From: Caulobacter segnis
GTDB lineage: Bacteria > Pseudomonadota > Alphaproteobacteria > Caulobacterales > Caulobacteraceae
DNA: 64,000 bases
Reading direction: 5' to 3'
Assembly: GCF_023935105.1 (NCBI RefSeq)
Contig: NZ_CP096040.1
Span: 1 to 64,000 of the forward strand
Within the stretch, counting starts at the first letter, position 1; every line of letters starts with the position of its first letter. The notes below the pieces were generated by a model that was not told where the DNA came from, made no database searches, and saw nothing but the letters and a program-made list of their open reading frames with translations. Shown here one piece after another: positions 53,380 to 62,771 of this stretch. A program made the translations under genes and the position numbers.

Positions 53380-54261
53380 ATGACCTTCGAAAGCCGTCCG
53401 CGCCGCAGCGCCCTCTACATGCCGGCCTCCAACGCCAAGGCGGTCGAGAAGGCCCGGACCCTGGACGCCGACGTCATCATCCTGGACCTGGAGGACGCGG
53501 TCGCACCCGAGACCAAGCCGGCGGCCCGCGAAGCGGCCGTGGCGGCGGTCAAGGCCGGGGGCTTCGGCGCGCGCGAGGTGGTGATCCGGGTCAACGGCAT
53601 CGACACGCCCTGGGGCGCCGAGGACCTGCGCGCCGCCGCCGAGGCGGGGCCCGACGCGGTGCTGGTCCCGAAGGTCGACGACGCGGCCGACGTGCGCCTT
53701 TACGACCAGCACCTGAACGCCGCTCCGCCGCATACGCGCCTGTGGACCATGATCGAGACGGCCAAGGCCGCCTTCCATCTCTGGGAGATCGCCGGAGCCG
53801 TGCACGGCACGCGCCTTTCCGCCTGGGTCATGGGGGTCAACGACTTCGCCAAGGAGATGCGCGCGCGCCAGACGCCGGACCGCGCGCCGTTCCTGCCGCT
53901 GCTGACCCTGTCGGTCGCCGCCGCCCGCGCCCACGGCCTGACCATCCTGGACGGGGTGCACAACGACATCGAGGACTTGGCGGCGCTGGAGGCCGTCTGC
54001 GTCCAGGGCGTCGACTTCGGTTTCGACGGCAAGACCCTGATCCACCCCAAGCACCTGGAGATCTGCAACCGGGTCTTTTCGCCTTCGCCCGAGGACATCT
54101 CCTGGAGCCAGGCGGTGATCGCCGCCTTCAACGCGCCCGAAAATTCTGGCAAAGGCGCCTTGCGGGTGGACGGCAAGATGGCCGAACGTCTGCATCTGGC
54201 GCAGGCCGAGCGTCTTGTCGCGGTGGCCAAGTCTATCGCGACGCGGTCCGCGAGCGCCTAG
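53380..54261 (+). CDS. HpcH/HpaI-family CoA-ester lyase ((3S)-malyl-CoA thioesterase/malyl-CoA lyase type)
   Basis: A 293-aa TIM-barrel enzyme of the CitE/malyl-CoA group. Motifs are SALYMPASNAKAVEKARTL near residue 10, the metal region VIILDLEDAVAP near 33, WTMIETAKAAFHLWEI near 122, MGVNDFAKEMRARQ near 148 and GFDGKTLIHPKHLEI near 214. This resembles the shorter Mcl2 class. A mesaconyl-CoA-hydratase-type gene and mdh lie downstream, a set used in the ethylmalonyl-CoA pathway. A PhaR-like palindrome is upstream. I cannot tell lyase from thioesterase. Confidence 0.85.
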   Translation: MTFESRPRRSALYMPASNAKAVEKARTLDADVIILDLEDAVAPETKPAAREAAVAAVKAGGFGAREVVIRVNGIDTPWGAEDLRAAAEAGPDAVLVPKVDDAADVRLYDQHLNAAPPHTRLWTMIETAKAAFHLWEIAGAVHGTRLSAWVMGVNDFAKEMRARQTPDRAPFLPLLTLSVAAARAHGLTILDGVHNDIEDLAALEAVCVQGVDFGFDGKTLIHPKHLEICNRVFSPSPEDISWSQAVIAAFNAPENSGKGALRVDGKMAERLHLAQAERLVAVAKSIATRSASA

Positions 54262-54281
54262 GGGGTCGTTGAAGGTCGAGT

Positions 54282-55229
54282 ATGCGGGCTATCGTTCTCT
54301 CCGTCGTCCTGGTCGCCAGCCCCGCGCTGGCGCAGATTCCGACGGCGCCTGCATCCAGTCCCCCGGCGCAGGACGCTCCGGTCAGCACGGCCGTTCCCGT
54401 CCCGGCGCCGGAGGCCGCCCAGGTTCCGCCGGCGCTCGACCCGCTGGCCGACCTGATCTCGCAGAGCAATCAGACCACCGACGAGGAAGAGGTCGAGGCC
54501 GCCAGCAAGCCGGCGCCGAAGCACAAGGGACAGATCCTGCCGATCCCGCCGCCCGAGCCCGAGGCTTCGGCGACGCCCGGCGGCGAGCTGACCAAGGCCC
54601 AGGTCTATGAACTGCGGGTCAAGGGCTCGGTGGCGGCCGCCCAGAACCTGCAAGGCCCGCTGGACGGCGCCTGGCGGATCGCCGGGGCCGACGGCGGCCA
54701 GCTCTACGCCCTGCAGATCGTCGACAAAGCCGGCGGGGCCGGCGAGCTGGAAGGCGCCTGGCGCGACCTGCGCCGGCCGGGATCGGTCGGGTCGACCGGC
54801 CTGATCGAGGACCTGCGCCGCGACGGCGATACGATCACCGCCCGCTTCAGTCCCAAGGTTGGCGAATCCTCGGTCCTGACCCTGCGGTCGACCGTCGAAG
54901 AGCGCTGGTCCGGCGAGCTCGCCGAGAACGGCGCCAATATCGCGGTGGTCGCCGAGCACCTGCTGCCCCAGGCCCCGCCCGGCTACGAGACCGAACGCCG
55001 AGGTCCCTATGTCTGGCCGGGCGCCCAACGCCCCATCGCCAGCCGTGCGGCGTCGGCCGCCCCGGCCTGCTCGACCAAGGGCAAGAAGGGCAAGGCGCTG
55101 AAGGCCGCCAAGGCCAAGTGCGCCGCCGCCGCCCGCAAGTCCAAGGGCTCGACCGTGAAGAAGGGCAAGGGCGGCAAGGCCAAGGCGACGGTGTCGAAAA
55201 AGAGGAAGTCGACCAAGAAGCGTCGTTGA
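54282..55229 (+). CDS. Hypothetical secreted protein with Lys-rich tail
   Basis: 315 aa with a signal peptide (IVLSVVLVASPALA, cleaved before QIP). A Pro/Ala-rich linker (about 20-95) leads to a folded domain of about 105-225 (LQGPLDGAWRIAGADGGQLY). It then ends in a highly basic tail (STKGKKGKALKAAKAKCAAA). I do not recognise the family. It starts 20 nt after the lyase gene, so it may be co-transcribed. The cationic tail could bind DNA or lipopolysaccharide. Confidence 0.75.
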   Translation: MRAIVLSVVLVASPALAQIPTAPASSPPAQDAPVSTAVPVPAPEAAQVPPALDPLADLISQSNQTTDEEEVEAASKPAPKHKGQILPIPPPEPEASATPGGELTKAQVYELRVKGSVAAAQNLQGPLDGAWRIAGADGGQLYALQIVDKAGGAGELEGAWRDLRRPGSVGSTGLIEDLRRDGDTITARFSPKVGESSVLTLRSTVEERWSGELAENGANIAVVAEHLLPQAPPGYETERRGPYVWPGAQRPIASRAASAAPACSTKGKKGKALKAAKAKCAAAARKSKGSTVKKGKGGKAKATVSKKRKSTKKRR

Positions 55230-55241
55230 ACCCGTTATCCG

Positions 55242-55317
55242 CTCTTCCCCGCGCAGGCGGGGATCCCAGCGGACTTTCGGTTGGCTCGACTTGGGTCCCC
55301 GCTTACGCGGGGATGAG
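55242..55317. repeat. REP-type inverted repeat
   Basis: CCCCGCGCAGGCGGGGATCCC and GGGTCCCCGCTTACGCGGGG form mirrored arms, each with its own small hairpin, ending about 10 bp before the HIT gene stop. This type (CCCCGCN-GCGGGG) is common in Caulobacter intergenic DNA. It separates convergent genes. Confidence 0.75.
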
Positions 55318-55325
55318 CGACATTT

Positions 55326-55751
55326 CTAGCGAAGAGCCGCCCGCGCCGCCGCGAGCGGGGCGGCCAGGGCCTCGGTGGAGTAGGCGCGGCCAGGGCTGTG
55401 GCCCCAGACCGGACCGGGCCAAGCCGGATCGTCGTTGCGGCGGCCCACGACGTGGATGTGTAGCTGCGCGGTGACATTGCCCAGCGCCCCGACGTTCAGC
55501 TTGTCGACCCGCAGGCCCAAGGCCGCCCCGACCGCGCGGACCGCGGTCCCGGCCAGCACGATCTCCTCCATCAGCTGGATACGGTGGCCGGTGTCCAGCT
55601 CCTCGATCTCGCGCAGGTCAGGCTGGCGCGGGATCAGCACCAGCCACGGATAACGGGCGTCGTCCTGTAGCCGCACCTCGCACAGCGGCAGATCGGCGAC
55701 CTTGTGCGAGGTGGCGACGAACGCCGGGTCCAGGTGGAAGTCTTCAGCCAC
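55326..55751 (-). CDS. HIT-family nucleotide hydrolase/transferase
   Basis: A 141-aa histidine-triad protein. The triad region reads TAQLHIHVVGRRND near residue 100; the first His of HxHxHxx is Gln, as in the Ap4A-hydrolase-like branch. The last two His remain. Start GTG 55751 overlaps the MaoC gene end by 8 nt; an upstream frame extension is not credible. It acts on nucleotide phosphate esters. Confidence 0.87.
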   Translation of the reverse strand: MAEDFHLDPAFVATSHKVADLPLCEVRLQDDARYPWLVLIPRQPDLREIEELDTGHRIQLMEEIVLAGTAVRAVGAALGLRVDKLNVGALGNVTAQLHIHVVGRRNDDPAWPGPVWGHSPGRAYSTEALAAPLAAARAALR

Positions 55752-56802
55752 GTTTCGGAACCGCCGCCCAATAGTCGAAGTCGAGAATGACGGCCGGATT
55801 GTAGGCGCCTTCGCCGTCCTTGTCCGGGAAGTCGTCGCACAGCCGATCCTTGGTCGCCACCAGCCGCAGGCGCAGGGCGCCGACATTCCCCAGATCGGCC
55901 TTGTCGAGGACCTCGCTCCAGGCGAACACCGTGCCGCCGGCGAAGAACGGGGCCACGTGCCGGCCGCCGTTGATCGCCAGGATCAGGCCGGCGTTCTGCA
56001 GGCCGTTGAACGACAACGCCTTGGCCGTCGAGATCACCACCCCGCCATAGACCAGTCGCCGGCCTGACGGGTCCTTGTTTCGTTCGAACTGGTTGAAGTG
56101 GACCTTGGCGGTGTTCTGCCACAGGCGCGTGGCCATCTGGTGCTCGGCCTCCTCGACCGCCATGCCGTCGACATGGTCGATCTTCTCACCGATGTCGTAG
56201 TCCTCGAAGGCGTGCGGCGCGCCGGCCAGGGTCCAGTCGTAGGTCGAGAAGTCCAGCCCGGGCGGGATCACCAGATCGGCGGGGGCGACCGCCGACGACA
56301 GGGCCGGGACCGTCTGCTCGGCGATCGTGGCGTCCTGGTCGCGTTTCCTGACCATCACCCAGCGGACATAGCTCAGCACCGCCTCGCCGCGCTGGTTGGT
56401 CCCGGTGGTGCGGACATAGACGACGCCGGTCTTCTTGTTGGAGTTCTCTTTCAGCCCGATCACGTCCGAGACGGCGCTCAGGGTGTCGCCGGGAAAGACA
56501 GGGGCCAGGAACCGGCCCTCGGCATAGCCCAGGTTGGCCACGGCGTTCAGGCTGATGTCGGGCACCGTCTTGCCGAACACGACATGGAAGGCGACCAGCG
56601 GATCGACGGGCGCGGCGGCCAGGCCGCAGGCGCGCGCGAACTCGTCCGAAGAGAACAGGGAAAAGCGCGGTCCGTAGAGCGCCGTATACAGCGCCACGTC
56701 TCCCGCCGTGACCGTTCGGGGCGTGGCGTGGACCAGCCTCTGGCCCAGCTTGAAGTCCTCGAAGAAATGGCCCGGATCGGTCTTGTTCATCATACCCCCC
56801 AT
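55744..56802 (-). CDS. MaoC-family dehydratase, mesaconyl-CoA hydratase type
   Basis: A 352-aa double-hotdog protein. The two hotdog halves include VPDISLNAVANLGYAEGRFL near residue 78 and HMATRLWQNTAKVHFNQFER near 228. Length and the paired domains match mesaconyl-CoA hydratase rather than single-domain MaoC. With the upstream CoA-ester lyase it would interconvert mesaconyl-CoA and methylmalyl-CoA. ATG 56802 is one of three clustered starts; GGGGGG precedes 56793. Divergent from mdh. Confidence 0.82.
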   Translation of the reverse strand: MGGMMNKTDPGHFFEDFKLGQRLVHATPRTVTAGDVALYTALYGPRFSLFSSDEFARACGLAAAPVDPLVAFHVVFGKTVPDISLNAVANLGYAEGRFLAPVFPGDTLSAVSDVIGLKENSNKKTGVVYVRTTGTNQRGEAVLSYVRWVMVRKRDQDATIAEQTVPALSSAVAPADLVIPPGLDFSTYDWTLAGAPHAFEDYDIGEKIDHVDGMAVEEAEHQMATRLWQNTAKVHFNQFERNKDPSGRRLVYGGVVISTAKALSFNGLQNAGLILAINGGRHVAPFFAGGTVFAWSEVLDKADLGNVGALRLRLVATKDRLCDDFPDKDGEGAYNPAVILDFDYWAAVPKRG

Positions 56803-56892
56803 CTCTGGCTCCTCTTATCGTTGTTCAGGCATCTTTGCCGCAGTGCAGCGAAACGGGAAAGAGGGCTTGAGGCCGAGCCGCGACGGGTCTAG

Positions 56893-57900
<1,008 letters not shown>

Positions 57901-57924
57901 GCGATCCTCGATCCAGAACGACGA

Positions 57925-57955
57925 AGGGCGGCTCCTCGCGGGGCCGCCCTTTTTC
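57925..57955 (+). terminator. Rho-independent terminator after mdh
   Basis: AGGGCGGCtCC (57925-57935) / GGgGCCGCCCT (57940-57950), TCGC loop, TTTTT. Confidence 0.88.
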
Positions 57956-57965
57956 TCTGGTCCGG

Positions 57966-58081
57966 TTGGCTGCCCCCTCCGCGCCTTCGGCGCTCCTCCC
58001 CCTGAGGGGGAAGAAGGATAGCGGATCACCTTCTGCCCCCTCCGGGGGCGGACGACCTGCGGAGCAGGTCAGGTAGGGGCA
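57966..58081. repeat. Intergenic palindromic repeat cluster
   Basis: Hairpins CGCCTTCGGCG, CCCCCTGAGGGGG and GACCTGCGGAGCAGGTC lie between GCCCCCTCC at the left and GGGGGCGGA at the right. The style resembles the GGAGGGG repeats common in alphaproteobacteria. It separates mdh from the convergent CBS gene. Confidence 0.65.
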
Positions 58082-58090
58082 AGTGCCAGA

Positions 58091-58522
58091 CTAATGCGCC
58101 GCGTCGCCGGGCTCCTGGGAGATCTCCTCCAGCGTCTTGCCGACCTGCTTGGCGCCGTAGTCCTTGGCCACGTCGCCCAGCGATAGGATGCCGGTCAGGT
58201 TGCCGGACTCGTTGAGCACCACCAGGCGGCGGACCTGGTTGTTGGCCATCTTGGCGGTCGCGTCGGCTAGGATGTCGTCTTCCTTTACGCTCAGCACCTC
58301 GCCGTCGGACATCACGTCCGAGACGGCGCTGTCGAAGCTGCGGCCTTCGGCGACCACGCGCAGGACGATGTCGCGGTCGGTGACCAGGCCGACGACCTTG
58401 CCGTTGTCGACGACCGGCACCACGCCGCTGTCGACCTTGGCCATGGTCTCGGCGACCTTGCGGATGCTGTCGGTGGGACGGGCGACCGAGACCTGGCTGG
58501 TCATGGCGTCGCTGACTTTCAT
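58091..58522 (-). CDS. CBS-domain protein
   Basis: 143 aa made of a tandem CBS pair: VSDAMTSQVSVARPTDSIRK then GVVPVVDNGKVVGLVTDRDI, and the second copy with LVVLNESGNLTGILSLGDVA. CBS pairs bind adenine nucleotides and often regulate other proteins. ATG 58522 follows AGAGG. There is no catalytic domain. Confidence 0.9.
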   Translation of the reverse strand: MKVSDAMTSQVSVARPTDSIRKVAETMAKVDSGVVPVVDNGKVVGLVTDRDIVLRVVAEGRSFDSAVSDVMSDGEVLSVKEDDILADATAKMANNQVRRLVVLNESGNLTGILSLGDVAKDYGAKQVGKTLEEISQEPGDAAH

Positions 58523-58639
58523 GGCGAACCTCTTGGGTTGGAATTCCGAGGCTCTAAAACCCGCAGCGCGCGCCAACCGTTCCGCTTCCGCTTGTCATCG
58601 GGCGCCTCTATCTAGGCGCATCCCCTTTCGGAGCTTCCC

Positions 58640-59146
58640 ATGTCGATCTCGATCCACCAGGCCAGCGCGCCCGTGTTCATCCAGGGCCTGAAGGGTCTGA
58701 AGGGCGTGCTGACCAAGGCCGCCGCCCTGGTGGAGGCCAAGGGCTGGGACCCCGACGCCCTGCTGAAGGCGCGGCTGTATCCCGACATGTTCCCGCTGAT
58801 CCGTCAGGTGCAGATCGCCACCGACTTCGCCAAGGGCGGCGCGGCGCGTCTCGCTCAGGCCGAAGTGCCGGCTTGGGACGATGTCGAGACCTCGTTCGAG
58901 GGGCTGATCGCCCGCATCGACCGCGCCATCGCCTTCGTGGAAGGCCTGGACGTCGCCGCGTTCGACGGCGGCGAGGCCCGTGACGTCCAGCTGGTGCGTC
59001 GTGGCGAGACCCACACCTTCAACGGCCTGGACTATCTGCAGCGCCAGGCGATGCCGAACTTCTTCTTCCACATCACCACCGCCTACGCGATCCTGCGCCA
59101 CAACGGCGTCGAGGTTGGCAAGCGCGACTTCCTGGGCACGGCCTGA
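58640..59146 (+). CDS. DUF1993 domain-containing protein
   Basis: 168 aa, helical, DinB-like DUF1993 (FIQGLKGLKGVLTKAAALVE; LYPDMFPLIRQVQIATDFAK; NFFFHITTAYAILRHNGVEV). The conserved His pair in HITTAYAILRH may bind metal. Function unknown. It has a short upstream gap from the divergent CBS gene. Confidence 0.9.
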   Translation: MSISIHQASAPVFIQGLKGLKGVLTKAAALVEAKGWDPDALLKARLYPDMFPLIRQVQIATDFAKGGAARLAQAEVPAWDDVETSFEGLIARIDRAIAFVEGLDVAAFDGGEARDVQLVRRGETHTFNGLDYLQRQAMPNFFFHITTAYAILRHNGVEVGKRDFLGTA

Positions 59147-59159
59147 TCTTTCCAAATCC

Positions 59160-59285
59160 CGCCTCCCTGGCGAAAGCCGGGGCCCAGATGGAAGGGCGTC
59201 GGGGCGGGTTCCTCGAACTCGGCGCCTTTCCAATCCGTCCAAGCGCCCTGGGATCTGGGTCCCGGCTTTCGCCGGGAAGACGGGA
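59160..59285. repeat. REP-type inverted repeat
   Basis: GGCGAAAGCCGGGGCCCAGAT on the left is mirrored by ATCTGGGTCCCGGCTTTCGCC on the right. The CCTGGCGAAAGCCGGG motif is common in Caulobacter. It lies between DUF1993 and the ffh promoter. Confidence 0.8.
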
Positions 59286-59298
59286 TAGAGGGTCTCTT

Positions 59299-59327
59299 TT
59301 GACTCCTTCCCGAAATTTGTGCATAAG
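59299..59327 (+). promoter_or_regulatory. ffh promoter
   Basis: TTGACT (59299-59304), a 17-bp spacer and CATAAG (59322-59327) predict a start near 59335, giving a leader of about 150 nt. The leader has a CCCCCGT/ACGGGGG hairpin (59418-59445). No 4.5S RNA gene was recognised in this gap. Confidence 0.6.
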
Positions 59328-59485
59328 CCCCGGCTTCCGGCGCTTTATCAGCAGCGCCTCCACCGTCACGACCCCGGCCTGTTAGCGCAGGATCCATCCG
59401 GACGAGGACGGCGAGGACCCCCGTCGACGTGATCGTCCACGGGGGCTGATCGCGTTTGGTCTAGTGATTTAACCCAGGGTTCGAC

Positions 59486-61015
59486 ATGTTCGACGGCCTT
59501 ACAGAGCGACTTTCAGGCGTCTTCGATCGCCTCGGCGGTCGCGGCGTGCTGTCCGAGAAGGACATCGACGAGGCGCTGCGCGAGGTCCGCGTCGCCCTGC
59601 TCGAGGCCGACGTCGCCCTGCCGGTCGTCAAGGACTTCATCAGCAAGGCCAAGGAAGCCGCCTCGGGCGAGGCGGTGATCCGTTCGGTTAAGCCGGCCGA
59701 CCAGGTGGTCAAGATCGTCTATGACGGCCTGGTGGACATGCTGGGCGGCGAGGTCCCGACCGGCCTGAACCTGGCCCTGAACCCGCCGTCGGTCATCCTG
59801 ATGGCTGGCCTGCAGGGCTCGGGCAAGACCACCACCACCGGCAAGCTGGCCCTGCGCCTGTCGAAGACCGAGCGCAAGAAGGTGCTGGTCGCCTCGCTCG
59901 ACACCCGCCGCCCGGCCGCCATGGAGCAGTTGGCGACCCTGGCACGCCAAGTCGAGGTCGAGAGCCTGCCGATCGTCGCGGGCCAGAGCGCCCCTGACAT
60001 CGCCCGGCGCGCGATGACGGCGGCCAAGCTGGGCGGCTACGACGTCCTGATCCTCGACACCGCCGGCCGCACCACGCTGGACGAGGCGATGATGAGCGAG
60101 GCGGCGGAAATCGCCCGCATCGCCAGCCCGTCCGAAACCATCCTGGTCGTCGACAGCCTGACCGGTCAGGACGCCGTGCGCACGGCCAAGGCGTTCCACG
60201 AGCGCCTGCCGCTGACCGGCCTGATCCTGACCCGCGCCGACGGCGACGGCCGCGGCGGCGCGGCGCTGTCGATGCGCCACGTCACTGGCCTGCCGATCAA
60301 GTTCCTCGGCGCCGGTGAGAAGATCGACGCGCTGGACGTGTTCGACGCCCGCCGCGTCGCCGGCCGCATCCTGGGTCAAGGCGACGTCGTGGCGCTGGTC
60401 GAGAAGGCCGCGGCCGATCTGGACCATGCCGAAGCCGAGCGCATGGCCAAGAAGCTGGCCAAGGGCAAGTTCGACCTGGACGACCTGTCGGCGCAGCTGA
60501 AGCAGATGCAGAAGCTGGGCGGCATGGAAGGCATCATGGGCCTGCTGCCCGGTGTCCAGAAGGTCAAGAAGCAGATCTCCGAGAGCGGGATCGACGACAG
60601 CGTCTTCCGCCGCCAGCAGGCGATCATCAGCTCGATGACCAAGGAAGAGCGCAAGAAGCCCGACATCCTGGCCGCCTCGCGCAAGCGCCGCATCGCCGCC
60701 GGTTCGGGCGTCGACGTCGCCGAGATCAATCGCCTGCTCAAGCAGCACCGCCAGATGGCCGACATGTTCAAGGCCATGTCCAAGGACGGCGGCAAGGGCC
60801 TGGCCCGCATGGCCCAAATGATGGGCGGCGGCGACATGGCGCGCATGAAGAATATGGGCGGCGGCAAGATGCCCCAGCCCGATCCCAATGCAGCGGGAGG
60901 CCTTGGCGGCGTCCCGGGGCTGCCCGGTCTGCCGGGCCTCGGGAATGGCGGCGACGCCAAGCCCAACCCTCTCTCCGGCCTGGGCCTGCCCGGCTTCAAC
61001 CCGTTCAAGAAATAG
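59486..61015 (+). CDS. ffh: Signal recognition particle protein Ffh (SRP54)
   Basis: A 509-aa SRP GTPase that binds signal sequences and 4.5S RNA. The N domain is 1-95; GTPase motifs are GLQGSGKTTT near 109, VASLDTRRPAAMEQL near 130 and DTAGRTT near 190. The M domain includes LKQMQKLGGMEGIMGLLPGV near 335 and a Gly/Met/Pro-rich tail. It begins the ffh-rpsP-rimM cluster. Confidence 0.97.
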   Translation: MFDGLTERLSGVFDRLGGRGVLSEKDIDEALREVRVALLEADVALPVVKDFISKAKEAASGEAVIRSVKPADQVVKIVYDGLVDMLGGEVPTGLNLALNPPSVILMAGLQGSGKTTTTGKLALRLSKTERKKVLVASLDTRRPAAMEQLATLARQVEVESLPIVAGQSAPDIARRAMTAAKLGGYDVLILDTAGRTTLDEAMMSEAAEIARIASPSETILVVDSLTGQDAVRTAKAFHERLPLTGLILTRADGDGRGGAALSMRHVTGLPIKFLGAGEKIDALDVFDARRVAGRILGQGDVVALVEKAAADLDHAEAERMAKKLAKGKFDLDDLSAQLKQMQKLGGMEGIMGLLPGVQKVKKQISESGIDDSVFRRQQAIISSMTKEERKKPDILAASRKRRIAAGSGVDVAEINRLLKQHRQMADMFKAMSKDGGKGLARMAQMMGGGDMARMKNMGGGKMPQPDPNAAGGLGGVPGLPGLPGLGNGGDAKPNPLSGLGLPGFNPFKK

Positions 61016-61041
61016 AACTTTAGACCTAAGGACTACCTCAA

Positions 61042-61581
61042 ATGCTGAAGATCCGTCTCGCCCGTGGCGGCGCCAAGAAGCGTCCGTACTACTCGATCGT
61101 CATCGCCGACAGCCACTCGCCGCGCGATGGCCGCTTCATCGAGAAGGTCGGCACCTACAACCCGCTCCTCAAGAAGGACGACGCCAACCGCGTCACCCTG
61201 AAGGTCGAGTCGATCCAGGAGTGGCTCAAGAAGGGCGCCCAGCCGACCGACCGCGTCGCCCGCTTCCTGGCCGCCCAAGGCCTGACCACCTGGGCCCACG
61301 GCAACAACCCGCAAAAGGGCGCCCCGGGCAAGAAGGCTCAAGAGCGTTCGGCCGAGCGCGCCCAGCGCGAGGAAGACCGCAAGCAAGCCGAAGCCGACGC
61401 CAAGGTCGCCGCCGCGGAAGCCGCTGAAGCCGCCAAGGTCGCCGCTGCTGAAGCCGCCGCCGCTGCCGCCGCTGCTCCGGCGGTCGAAGAAGCTCCGGCT
61501 GAAGAAGCCCCGGCCGCCGAAGTCGCCGCTGAAGAGGCTCCGGCCGCTGAAGCGCCGGCCGAAGAAGCCTCGGAAGGCTAA
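61042..61581 (+). CDS. rpsP: 30S ribosomal protein S16 with Ala/Glu-rich extension
   Basis: 179 aa: the S16 fold is residues 1-85 ([32 protein letters not shown]). After that comes an Ala/Glu/Lys-rich tail ([20 protein letters not shown]), much longer than the E. coli protein (82 aa). Such tails are usual in Caulobacterales. It sits 26 nt after ffh. Confidence 0.96.
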   Translation: MLKIRLARGGAKKRPYYSIVIADSHSPRDGRFIEKVGTYNPLLKKDDANRVTLKVESIQEWLKKGAQPTDRVARFLAAQGLTTWAHGNNPQKGAPGKKAQERSAERAQREEDRKQAEADAKVAAAEAAEAAKVAAAEAAAAAAAAPAVEEAPAEEAPAAEVAAEEAPAAEAPAEEASEG

Positions 61582-61637
61582 TCAGGGTTCCAGCGCCGTC
61601 GTCTCTCTCGAGGCGGCGGCGCGACTCTGTCTGCGCC

Positions 61638-62189
61638 ATGGCCCACGCTCCCGAAGACCCGATGATCCTGGTCGGCCGTGTGGCCGGCGGCTTCGGCGTG
61701 CGCGGCGAAGTGCGGATCGCGACCTATACCGAAGACCCGATGAGCATCGCGGCCTTCAAGACGCTGAAGCGTCAGGACGGCTCGGTCGCCCTAACCATCG
61801 CTTCGGCCCGCAAGACCAAGGACGGTGTCGTCTGCCGTTGTTCCGGCGTCGACACCAAGGAAGCGGCCGACGCCCTGCGCGGCCTGCGCCTGTATGTCCC
61901 CCGCTCGGCTCTGCCCGAACCGGACGAGGACGAGTTCTACCTGACCGACCTGGTCGGCCTGACGGTCCGCCACATCCAGACGGACGTCCTGCTGGGCCGC
62001 GTCAAGAGCGTCCAGAATTTCGGCGCCGGCGACATTCTCGAGATCACCCCTGACCTGGGCGGCCCCACCTGGTACCTGCCGTTCACGCGGGCGGCTGTGC
62101 CCGAGGTCAAGATCGGCGAGGGTCTGATCCTGGCCGACCCGCCCGCTCTGGTGGGTGAGCAGGAAGGTCCCGACGAGGACCAGTCCTAA
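61638..62189 (+). CDS. rimM: 16S rRNA processing factor RimM
   Basis: A 183-aa 30S maturation factor with an N-terminal RimM domain (ILVGRVAGGFGVRGEVRIAT) and a PRC-barrel (EFYLTDLVGLTVRH; GDILEI; WYLPFTRAAVPEV). It follows rpsP by 56 nt. trmD, often next in this operon, is not here; a NUDIX gene follows. Confidence 0.94.
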   Translation: MAHAPEDPMILVGRVAGGFGVRGEVRIATYTEDPMSIAAFKTLKRQDGSVALTIASARKTKDGVVCRCSGVDTKEAADALRGLRLYVPRSALPEPDEDEFYLTDLVGLTVRHIQTDVLLGRVKSVQNFGAGDILEITPDLGGPTWYLPFTRAAVPEVKIGEGLILADPPALVGEQEGPDEDQS

Positions 62190-62203
62190 GCAAGGAGCGT
62201 CGC

Positions 62204-62767
62204 GTGTCGGACGGAAAGTGGCGGGTCACCGCCTCGCGAGTCGTGCATCAAGACCGCTGGATCCATCTGCGCGCCGACGACTGCGTGACCGACGAGGGCG
62301 CGGTGATCGCGCCCTACTATGTCCTGGAATATCGGGACTGGATCGAGCTGGTGGCGCTGGACGCCGACAACAACGTGCTGCTGGTCAAGCAGTACCGCCA
62401 CGCCCTGGGCGACATCTCGATCGAGCTGCCAGCCGGCGGCATGGACGCCGGAGAGACCGACCCGGTCGAGGCGGCCCGCCGCGAGCTGCTCGAGGAGGCC
62501 GGCTGCGCCGGAACCCTGACCCTGCTGGGCGAGACCCGGCCCAACGCCGGCACCCATACCAACCGCATCCACATCATCCTGGCGCGCGATGTGGTGAAGG
62601 TCGCCGAGCCGAAGGATGATCCCCACGAGCGGATCGAGACCGTCTGGGTCTCGGCCGCCGAAGCCCTGCGCATGGCCCTGGCCGGTGAGATCACCGTGGG
62701 CATGCAGGCCGCCTCGCTGCTGCGAGGCTTGGCCGAGGCCGGCGTGGCCCGGATCGAACTGGCCTAG
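62204..62767 (+). CDS. NUDIX hydrolase, ADP-ribose pyrophosphatase type
   Basis: 187 aa with an intact NUDIX box, GGMDAGETDPVEAARRELLE followed by EAG (residues about 84-106, the GX5EX7REUXEEXGU pattern). The upstream VLLVKQYRHALGD and the EL-PAGG entry are typical of ADP-ribose/NDP-sugar hydrolases. GTG start at 62204 after AAGGAG, 14 nt after rimM, so it is likely co-transcribed. Confidence 0.9.
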   Translation: MSDGKWRVTASRVVHQDRWIHLRADDCVTDEGAVIAPYYVLEYRDWIELVALDADNNVLLVKQYRHALGDISIELPAGGMDAGETDPVEAARRELLEEAGCAGTLTLLGETRPNAGTHTNRIHIILARDVVKVAEPKDDPHERIETVWVSAAEALRMALAGEITVGMQAASLLRGLAEAGVARIELA

Positions 62768-62771
62768 GAAG

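Noticed and set aside
56838..56860. A second TTGC/GCAA-type operator before mdh
   Set aside because: TTTGCCGCAGTGCAGCGAAA is only weakly symmetric and does not match the CTGC-N3-GCAG layout.
59328..59485. Possible 4.5S RNA gene (ffs) before ffh
   Set aside because: The gap has a promoter and a small hairpin but not the conserved SRP RNA helix 8 that I could recognise.
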